Shown here piece by piece: positions 25,929 through 31,625 of a DNA stretch of 31,625 bases. The stretch is from positions 1 to 31,625 of the forward strand of contig DATMZG010000126.1 in the NCBI GenBank assembly GCA_035560415.1, given 5' to 3'. Every line of letters begins with the position of its first letter. Position 1 is the first letter of the stretch. This stretch comes from DATMXT01 sp035560415 (GTDB taxonomy: Bacteria > Bacillota > Clostridia > Oscillospirales > Feifaniaceae). Below the pieces are notes generated by a model. That model worked only from the letters and a program-made list of their open reading frames with translations, had not been told where the DNA came from and made no database searches. The position numbers and the translations under genes are program-made.

Positions 25929-28900
25929 ATGAAGAAATCGGTACGGGTACTTTCCATTGTCCTCAGCGCAGCGATTATGTTTGGCCTTGCGGTGCCCGCC
26001 GGGGCAGAAGAGATCGGCGAAGCGGACGACGCCGGCATGTACGAACAGCGAATCTGGCCCGACGGCTTCGATGTGGAGTCTGAGTATCGCAGCGAATATG
26101 ACGGTGCCATGCCGGACCTCACGGCAGCGGACCGGACAGAGCCTGCGCTTCCGGAAAAAGGCACCTATCGGGATGGACAGCTTCTGGTGAAAATGGAAAG
26201 CGACACCGGCCTTATGGCGCTCTCCGACCCCTTGGACGGCATCGCCGAAAATTCCGAGTACCTGTTCACGGTACCCAGCGCCGACAAGTCGCGCGCTTCG
26301 AGAGGTACCGATTCCGGAAATATATCAGAATGGTATCTTGTCACGGTTGAGGGGGGGACGCAGCTGCTCGACGCCTGGAACGAGCTGCTTGAAAACGACC
26401 GCATTCTTGCCGTTGAGCCCAATTACATCGCGCATGCCGCTTCCCCTGAAGACATCGGCGAATACGACCCGTATTCGCACGCGCAGGGCTGGCTTGACGC
26501 AATCGGGGCGCCCGCGGCGTGGGAAGAACTCTCCGGCAGCGAGGCGCTGCCGGGTGAAGGCGTCACAGTGGCCGTTGTCGACACCGGTGTTGACCTCTCC
26601 CACCCCGACCTTGAAAGCAATCTGTGGTCGGACGGGGGCGGTGACCACGGGTACGACTTTGTCAATGACGACGCCCGGCCGGAGGACGAAAACGGCCACG
26701 GCACGCATGTCGCGGGGATTATAGCCGCCGCAAAAAATGACGGGGGCGTCGTCGGCGTCGCGTACGGGGCGCAAATCATGGCCGTAAAGGTGCTCGACGG
26801 GGACGGCAGCGGCTCATATTCCGGCATTGTGAGCGGCATCCGCTATGCCGTAGAAAATGAGGCGGACATCATCAACATGAGCCTTGGCGGGTTTGGATAC
26901 TCGCAGGCCATGGCAGACGTCTTGGCGCTTGCCCAAAACGCGGGCGTTCTTGTCGTTGTGGCCGCGGGAAACGAAGCGCACCCGACCGCATATGCGGGGG
27001 ACGATTACTACGGGGCCTTTGTCACACCGGCCGACATGCCGGGCGTCCTTACGGTGATGGCGATGGACACTGAAGAAAACGCCGAGGGGGACTGGCTCGC
27101 GGGCTTTTCCAACTACGACGCGGGCCCTGGCGAAGGGGTCGAATATGAGCTCATGGCGCCCGGAGTGGACCTGCTGAGCACGGCCCCGGGCGGCGGATAT
27201 GCCTATATGAGCGGCACTTCAATGGCAAGTCCCGTGGCGGCCGGCGCCGCGGCGGTGCTCATGGGGCTGGGATATTCAAAAGATGAGACCTGGGACTATC
27301 TTGTGAATTCCGGGGAGATGCGGCAGGGAAAAACTCAGCCGGACGGGACAGTGCAGGACTATCACACGCTCGATTTAATGGCGGCGATTGAGGCGGCAGA
27401 CGAGGGCGCGACCTATTCGCCCGTCATCGCCAACTGCACGATCAGCGCAAACTGCGGCTCAGTGACAATTAGCGGCATGGAGGTAGCGCTTGACAACCTC
27501 AATACATCATCCCTCATCTTCTTCCAAAATGCAACTATGCTGTCGCAGCTTTCACTTACGATTGAAAATCTGGGGGCTGCCTCCGGCGATATTGATGTCA
27601 CCGGATATGTGGGCAATAAGACGGTGAACACGGTTATCGACCCCGTTTCAACCGGTAAAAGCGTCACGGTTGCGCTTCCGCTCTCCGGCAATCCGGCGAA
27701 GAGCGCAACGGTATCGGTCAATTTGACCTTGACCCCGCATGACGTAAGCGGAGAGGCACTGGGAACAATATCCGTCAGCCGCGAATTTGGCGCCTACGAC
27801 TTCACGCTCCCGAGCGGCATTGCTTACAGCAGCGCCCGCAGCAGATTCGAGCTCAGCGACACAGAAGTGACTGTCGGCAGCAGCGACAGCGATATCATCA
27901 GCCCGATTCTCTGCCTCCCCGACGACCTCTATGTTGCGGAAGGGCAGATGTTTGTTTTCCAGTATGGGGTCATCTACGAGGAAAGCGGGGTAAAAATTGA
28001 AGTCGCCGACGGCGGGAACGCGATTTTCGGGGCGTCCGTCCTCCTGGGCAACGAGACCTTCAACTTCACATTCGACGGGGCGACCCTCAGCGGCCGAACG
28101 CCGTATTTTGACGAATACGCGGATTTTTACTCGTGTAGTGTCCGCGACCCCCACATTGTAAACGCGGGATGGGTGAAGACAAACGAATTTTACGCCAGCG
28201 CGCAGAATATCGGGATTCAAAAGGAAGTGAAAGCATACCTTATCGCTTGCTCCGGATTTTATAACCTCTACAACATTTTAATTGATGGCGCCAATTCATA
28301 TTATAATCTCGTAAACGGCTGCGTGCGCTCGAAGTTTTACGGCGACGACATCTCATGCAACTCTTTCGTCGACAACGGCAACTACCTGTCGGATGAGACC
28401 TTCTATCCGCTGGAAATCTATACGAAGGACTATTCCGGCCAAAACGAGGAAGGCTTTTATGGCAACTGCGTCGTGGGCCCGATCGAGGTCTACAAGAGCA
28501 TTGGAAAACTGGCCCGAATCTACGACGTCTATTATCAGCCGGTTGACGCGACAGTCGATTTCGGCGACGGGAATGAGTACACCGTCCTGCCGGCAGGCAC
28601 TGAGGATACAATCCTGTGCTCCGGAAGCTCAGATTTTTACACTGATATCACCCTGATGTATGAGTCCGGCTACGGTCGGGTCTGCCCGGCATTTCTGAGC
28701 TATGCATACCTTGAAGACTATACCACAGACGGCTATCGAATTCCGTATACGCTGGGGTTTGTTTTCAGCGCCCCCGTCTATGATGCGCCGCTCTACTGCT
28801 ATTCGCCGACCGACCCCTTCCGGTTTGGCCAGGATGTCTCGGGAAACGCGGACTTCGACAGCTCTGTGATATGCTATATCAGCGGGAGCACCGCCCTGAC

Positions 28901-29969
28901 CGACCTTGAAATGACGCAGTATTATGAGCTCGGCGGATACTATACGCAAGACTACACTTTCAGCGGCGGCTCCGTGAACTACTACTGGGCAACCGGTATG
29001 GGTACCCAGTCCATGTATCAGTTCCCGATTGACTTTGGCTTCTACTCCACACGGCTTGCCGTTGAAGTGTCGTCCGAAGACGGCTGTCCGGTGCTCTCGT
29101 GGTCCGGGGAGGACTACGAAGATGGCTATTACGCCAAGGTGTTCCGCATTGAAAACGACGGGGAGGAGGCCGAGATTGCCGATGTGGGCTCCGACCTGAC
29201 CTTCACGGATACCGACGTCGTCCCCGGCGTCAGGTACACATATACCGTGCGCGTCTACGATGAGACCGATTGGCGGATGTTCCAGGGCAGCGCCGAGTTT
29301 GCCGTAAACGACGGAGCTAATCTATGGATGAACGTAGGCAGCGACTCGCAGGTGAGCACGGCGCTGACGGTGGGGGCAGACGAGCCGGTTTGGTTTAACT
29401 TCCTTGAGTTTTCGCTGGTCTATGACGAGGCCGAGCTTGACATCGAATCAATTGCTTTTTCGGATGAGGTAAAGGATTCCGGCCTGCCCTACGGGGCCTC
29501 AAAGACCGTGCAGGGCGAAGTGACGGTCCGGGTCGGCCAGCCCCTTGGTGACAGCGCGGTTTTCTCCGCCGGTCTCATGGAGATTGAGGTCAATAACCTT
29601 GACACGGATGAGGCGTCCGGGCTCATTTCCATAGAGGGCCTGACGGTGGACGGCGAAACGGTTCCGTGGGACACGCCCGGCTGCGCCATAGACATTCGCG
29701 AGGGCTTACTCAAACTGGTCTGCAGCGACAGCGGCTCAGTTTCCATTTGGCGCGAGGACGCCTACACCGGCAGCGCATACGTCGCCGGATACAGCGCCGC
29801 CGGCAAAATGCTTGGGGTGTGCGCGCTGGAAAAAGGAGAGAACAGCGAACTTTCGGAAATTGTCTTTCCGCGCGTGCCGGGAGCCGCCGTGACGGTCTAT
29901 TATCTCAACGCTGACAACCGCCCCCTGCGCGACTGCCTGCGGATTTTGCTGCCTGTCGACGGCGATTGA
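25929..29969 (+). CDS. Large secreted subtilisin-like serine protease (S8 family)
   Basis: A 1346-residue exported protease, started at ATG 25929 because MKKSVRVLSIVLSAAIMFGL gives a proper signal peptide ending near AGA; an ATG six codons earlier (25911) is possible. Residues about 75-195 look like a propeptide (GQLLVKMES and AWNELLENDRILAVEPNYI). The catalytic domain (about 200-490) has Asp218 in VAVVDTGVD, His257 in NGHGTHVAG, Asn348 in AAGNE and Ser431 in GTSMASPVAAG. A beta region follows (about 490-650), then a stretch starting LYVAEGQMFVFQYGV (about 660-850) that resembles the opening of right-handed beta-helix repeats, a long Tyr-rich and Cys-containing region, a fibronectin III-like domain (about 1052-1130) and a cohesin-like domain (about 1130-1250, FLEFSLVYDEAELDIES). 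No sortase motif or membrane anchor is seen. The substrate is unknown. Confidence 0.92.
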   Translation: MKKSVRVLSIVLSAAIMFGLAVPAGAEEIGEADDAGMYEQRIWPDGFDVESEYRSEYDGAMPDLTAADRTEPALPEKGTYRDGQLLVKMESDTGLMALSDPLDGIAENSEYLFTVPSADKSRASRGTDSGNISEWYLVTVEGGTQLLDAWNELLENDRILAVEPNYIAHAASPEDIGEYDPYSHAQGWLDAIGAPAAWEELSGSEALPGEGVTVAVVDTGVDLSHPDLESNLWSDGGGDHGYDFVNDDARPEDENGHGTHVAGIIAAAKNDGGVVGVAYGAQIMAVKVLDGDGSGSYSGIVSGIRYAVENEADIINMSLGGFGYSQAMADVLALAQNAGVLVVVAAGNEAHPTAYAGDDYYGAFVTPADMPGVLTVMAMDTEENAEGDWLAGFSNYDAGPGEGVEYELMAPGVDLLSTAPGGGYAYMSGTSMASPVAAGAAAVLMGLGYSKDETWDYLVNSGEMRQGKTQPDGTVQDYHTLDLMAAIEAADEGATYSPVIANCTISANCGSVTISGMEVALDNLNTSSLIFFQNATMLSQLSLTIENLGAASGDIDVTGYVGNKTVNTVIDPVSTGKSVTVALPLSGNPAKSATVSVNLTLTPHDVSGEALGTISVSREFGAYDFTLPSGIAYSSARSRFELSDTEVTVGSSDSDIISPILCLPDDLYVAEGQMFVFQYGVIYEESGVKIEVADGGNAIFGASVLLGNETFNFTFDGATLSGRTPYFDEYADFYSCSVRDPHIVNAGWVKTNEFYASAQNIGIQKEVKAYLIACSGFYNLYNILIDGANSYYNLVNGCVRSKFYGDDISCNSFVDNGNYLSDETFYPLEIYTKDYSGQNEEGFYGNCVVGPIEVYKSIGKLARIYDVYYQPVDATVDFGDGNEYTVLPAGTEDTILCSGSSDFYTDITLMYESGYGRVCPAFLSYAYLEDYTTDGYRIPYTLGFVFSAPVYDAPLYCYSPTDPFRFGQDVSGNADFDSSVICYISGSTALTDLEMTQYYELGGYYTQDYTFSGGSVNYYWATGMGTQSMYQFPIDFGFYSTRLAVEVSSEDGCPVLSWSGEDYEDGYYAKVFRIENDGEEAEIADVGSDLTFTDTDVVPGVRYTYTVRVYDETDWRMFQGSAEFAVNDGANLWMNVGSDSQVSTALTVGADEPVWFNFLEFSLVYDEAELDIESIAFSDEVKDSGLPYGASKTVQGEVTVRVGQPLGDSAVFSAGLMEIEVNNLDTDEASGLISIEGLTVDGETVPWDTPGCAIDIREGLLKLVCSDSGSVSIWREDAYTGSAYVAGYSAAGKMLGVCALEKGENSELSEIVFPRVPGAAVTVYYLNADNRPLRDCLRILLPVDGD

Positions 29970-29993
29970 CAGATGTGATTTCACTTGGAGCAC

Positions 29994-30026
29994 AAAAAGC
30001 CCCCCGGCTTCGCTGGGGGGCTTTTG
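29994..30026. terminator. Bidirectional terminator after the protease
   Basis: AAAAGCCCCCC (29995-30005) pairs with GGGGGGCTTTT (30015-30025) around a TTCG-containing loop, with A and T tracts on both sides. It ends the protease transcript and the convergent yvl-like operon. Confidence 0.88.
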
Positions 30027-30066
30027 CTTTTTGACTGTATTCATTTGCCCATAAGATGCCTGCGCC

Positions 30067-30417
30067 TTACGGCTGGGGTAATTTTCTTGTGTCGAGCAGC
30101 AGGTTGTTGAATATGACGACGAGGAGCGCCACAGCCAGCACATTTAAAAATCCGACAACGTAGACCCCCGGCACAAGGGCGTCGGCGATTTTGACGGTCA
30201 GTGCATTGACAAGGATGCTGAACAGTCCGAACGTCAGGATATTGAGTGGCAGCGCGAGGAGGAGGAAAATCGGCTTCAGCACGAGATTGACAAGCAGCAG
30301 CGCGAGCCCCATGACGAGCAGCGCGGGGACGTTTTGAATAAACACGCCGTCAAACGCCGCCCGGACAGCGAGGATTGAGAGCAGGATTGAGCCGTATTTC
30401 AAAAACAGTCTTGTCAT
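30067..30417 (-). CDS. Small four-helix membrane protein, YvlD / phage holin superfamily IV-like
   Basis: A 116-residue protein made almost entirely of membrane segments, four in number (roughly 6-24, 30-47, 50-74 and 84-106). The central signature NLVLKPIFLLLALPLNILTF followed by GLFSILVNAL is characteristic of the family containing Bacillus YvlD, annotated as 4TMS phage holin superfamily IV although its host members are not phage genes. Function is not established; in Bacillus the gene belongs to the envelope-stress yvlABCD unit. The ATG overlaps the stop of the upstream gene by four bases (ATGA), so it is translationally coupled. It is the last gene of the four-gene operon and is followed by a terminator. 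Confidence 0.9.
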   Translation of the reverse strand: MTRLFLKYGSILLSILAVRAAFDGVFIQNVPALLVMGLALLLVNLVLKPIFLLLALPLNILTFGLFSILVNALTVKIADALVPGVYVVGFLNVLAVALLVVIFNNLLLDTRKLPQP

Positions 30418-30761
30418 AGCGCCGTCACCTCGTCCGCATGCTGCGCGCGGGTATTTTTCACCGATATCCGCACTTTCACCTCGTCGGTGGAGACGTCAAG
30501 CAGGTCGTACGGGCCGTTTTCGCCGATTGACCCCAATAGCTGCGTCAGCCGCAAAGTGAGCTCTTTTCCGGTGCGCAGTGTGCCTTGCGAATGCGGCCCC
30601 TGCTTTGCGGGCACAAAAAGGCAGAGCACCGCCGCAAGGTCGTAAAAACTGTCCAAGAGCTCGCGCAAGACGTGAAGGGAGATGGGAAGTGTCATGTGAA
30701 GTGCCTTTTCGCCCGCCTTGTCAAGCTTAAACCAGATGACGCCTGCCCGCCTATTCGACAT
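30414..30761 (-). CDS. Uncharacterised protein, diverged paralogue of the adjacent SHOCT-protein C-terminal domain
   Basis: A 115-residue protein with no recognised domain name. It overlaps the upstream gene by 11 bases and the downstream one by four, so it is clearly part of the operon. Its pattern matches the C-terminal part of the upstream protein: an opening strand (VIWFKLDKAG), a strand-Pro segment (LHMTLPISL against VNVSVNIPIRL), an amphipathic helix, a second helix (RLTQLLGSIGENGPYDLLDV against RIVEDVLSGTLDDPSIVDV), and a closing charged strand (DEVKVRISVK against KAMIKVKIYVE). It lacks the SHOCT motif. This suggests an old tandem duplication followed by divergence. No signal peptide or membrane segment is convincing. 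Role unknown, presumably with its neighbours. Confidence 0.75.
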   Translation of the reverse strand: MSNRRAGVIWFKLDKAGEKALHMTLPISLHVLRELLDSFYDLAAVLCLFVPAKQGPHSQGTLRTGKELTLRLTQLLGSIGENGPYDLLDVSTDEVKVRISVKNTRAQHADEVTAL

Positions 30762-31200
30762 AGATTTTGACTTTGATCATCGCCTTGTGCTCCTCATCCC
30801 AGGCCTCGACGTCGACAATGCTGGGGTCGTCGAGCGTGCCGCTCAGCACATCTTCAACAATCCTGCCGAAATCGATGCTCGTGATGTCGACGCCTTTGGC
30901 CTCCATCTGGGTCCGCGCATCCTCAGGAATGTAGTTTTTCACTTTTCCGGCGATTTCGCCGATCGTCGTCAGCAGCCGGATGGGGATGTTGACGCTGACG
31001 TTCACGGTCTTGTTGTCGGACGTCACCCGGATTTTGAGAAATTTGTAGCTCTTCCTCACGGCGGGGGATATGGCCGCCTGCGCCTCCTGCGCCGCCGCGC
31101 CGTCACCCGTCTTTATGGACTCCATGAGCTCCATGGCCTCGGCCGCGGTGATCTGCCCTTTTTGCACCATTTCAAGAATTTTCATTTGCTCGTTCATCAT
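30751..31200 (-). CDS. SHOCT-like domain protein related to YvlB / DUF4097 N-terminal regions
   Basis: A 149-residue protein. Residues about 5-28 (MKILEMVQKGQITAAEAMEL) form a SHOCT-like short helical pair, as at the N-terminus of YvlB-type DUF4097 proteins. Residues about 50-149 form an alpha/beta domain with KFLKIRVTSDNKTVNVSVNI, a helix, and a closing VEAWDEEHKAMIKVKIYVE. The start may be either of two consecutive ATGs; GAGG lies five or eight bases before them. It follows the DUF2089 gene by 12 bases and overlaps the next gene by 11. Its SHOCT segment resembles the C-terminal end of the DUF2089 protein, so the two may interact or share a partner. Function is unknown; envelope-stress sensing is inferred from the yvl-like context. 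Confidence 0.82.
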   Translation of the reverse strand: MMNEQMKILEMVQKGQITAAEAMELMESIKTGDGAAAQEAQAAISPAVRKSYKFLKIRVTSDNKTVNVSVNIPIRLLTTIGEIAGKVKNYIPEDARTQMEAKGVDITSIDFGRIVEDVLSGTLDDPSIVDVEAWDEEHKAMIKVKIYVE

Positions 31201-31212
31201 TCAATCCTCACT

Positions 31213-31614
31213 TTATAGATTTTTCATCAGCTGTGTCGCTTCTTTTGCCGTGATTTCGCCCTTTGAGAGCCGGTCGAGAATCTGATTTCTGGCGGCCTCT
31301 TTGGCCTCCCGCTCGGCGGTCGCCTCATAAGCCGCATCCCGCGCGTTCACTTCAAACCCCAGTCCCCTGATGACCGCGTCGAGTTTTCCGCGGACGGTCG
31401 GATAGGAGATGCCGAGCTCTTTTTCGACGTCCTTGATGTTTCCGCGGCATTTGATAAATACCCTGACAAACTCAAGTTCCTCTTCCGGAAGGCGGCAAAA
31501 TTCACAGGGCTGAAAATCCCCCTCAATTGAAGTCGCGCACTTGGGACAGCTGAGCTTTGTGATCGTGAGCCGTTCGCCGCAGACCGGGCACTTGCCCGGA
31601 GCCTTATATTTCAT
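31213..31614 (-). CDS. DUF2089 protein: zinc ribbon, helix-turn-helix and SHOCT-like tail
   Basis: A 133-residue protein starting 11 bases inside the right edge. It has three CxxC pairs (C9/C12, C23/C26, C37/C40) for a zinc-binding ribbon; a helix-turn-helix-like segment follows (GNIKDVEKELGISYPTVRGK, about 58-77); the last 23 residues (ILDRLSKGEITAKEATQLM) form a SHOCT-like helical pair. This is the DUF2089 family, generally thought to contain regulators. It is the first gene of a four-gene unit with a SHOCT protein, a paralogue and a YvlD-like membrane protein, so it is a good candidate for the regulator of that unit. The upstream sequence is cut off, so no promoter or operator can be judged; the visible bases before ATG (GTGGTGCAACA) offer only a weak binding site. 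Confidence 0.88.
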   Translation of the reverse strand: MKYKAPGKCPVCGERLTITKLSCPKCATSIEGDFQPCEFCRLPEEELEFVRVFIKCRGNIKDVEKELGISYPTVRGKLDAVIRGLGFEVNARDAAYEATAEREAKEAARNQILDRLSKGEITAKEATQLMKNL

Positions 31615-31625
31615 TGTTGCACCAC

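Noticed and set aside
30067..30417. Phage holin as sign of a prophage
   Set aside because: The family name contains holin, but the sequence is YvlD-like, sits in a host-type operon, and there are no other phage genes nearby.

Overview
The window looks like a chromosomal segment of a GC-rich, Gram-positive Clostridia-type bacterium, probably Oscillospirales or a relative. This is inferred from a glmS ribozyme upstream of glmS, AGGAGG-type ribosome binding sites, sigma-A promoters of TTGACA/TATAAT type, a CCA-encoding tRNA, an rpoBC-L7Ae-rpsL-rpsG-fusA-tuf cluster, and families typical of that group (Rrf2 regulator, bactofilin, EFR1-type ferredoxin, DUF2089/SHOCT proteins). No rRNA, CRISPR array, transposase, integrase or phage gene was seen, so this is mostly ordinary core genome with a few accessory islands.

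Layout. Positions 1-4427 (+ strand): the tail of a membrane protein, a sigma-A promoter, a glmS ribozyme, then glmS, a small four-cysteine protein, a D-Ala-D-Ala carboxypeptidase-like protein and a bactofilin, closely packed as one cell-envelope operon. Positions 4486-6090 (-): a YtcJ-type amidohydrolase. Positions 6198-7418 (+): a promoter, a lipoprotein with three FMN-binding domains, and a terminator. Positions 7487-9592 (-): a flavodoxin-ferredoxin fusion and a membrane acyltransferase. Positions 9777-11605 (+): a flavin reductase-like protein overlapping a lipoprotein alpha/beta hydrolase. Positions 11606-11890: a dense series of hairpins between convergent genes. Positions 11891-24236 (-): tuf, fusA, rpsG, rpsL, an L7Ae-like protein, rpoC and rpoB, transcribed from rpoB towards tuf with internal promoters before the L7Ae gene and before tuf. 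Positions 24725-25126 (-): an Rrf2-type regulator. Positions 25392-25554 (+): a solitary tRNA-Pro(CGG) with a consensus promoter. Positions 25705-29969 (+): a promoter, a GC-rich structured leader and a large secreted subtilisin-like protease. Positions 30067-31614 (-): four closely packed or overlapping genes resembling the yvl envelope module (DUF2089, SHOCT protein, a diverged paralogue, YvlD-like membrane protein).

How the parts work together. GlmS makes glucosamine-6-phosphate, the ribozyme senses it, and the downstream carboxypeptidase-like protein and bactofilin plausibly act on peptidoglycan or cell shape, so the first operon links amino-sugar supply to the wall. The FMN lipoprotein, the EFR1-type protein and the flavin reductase-like protein are three separately transcribed redox units lying close together. 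The central block is the transcription/translation core. The less ordinary material is the multi-FMN lipoprotein, the carboxypeptidase with altered catalytic motifs, the AUG-stop placed in front of the glmS ribozyme, the hairpin array next to tuf, the structured leader of the protease, and the SHOCT/DUF2089 module with an internal paralogue.
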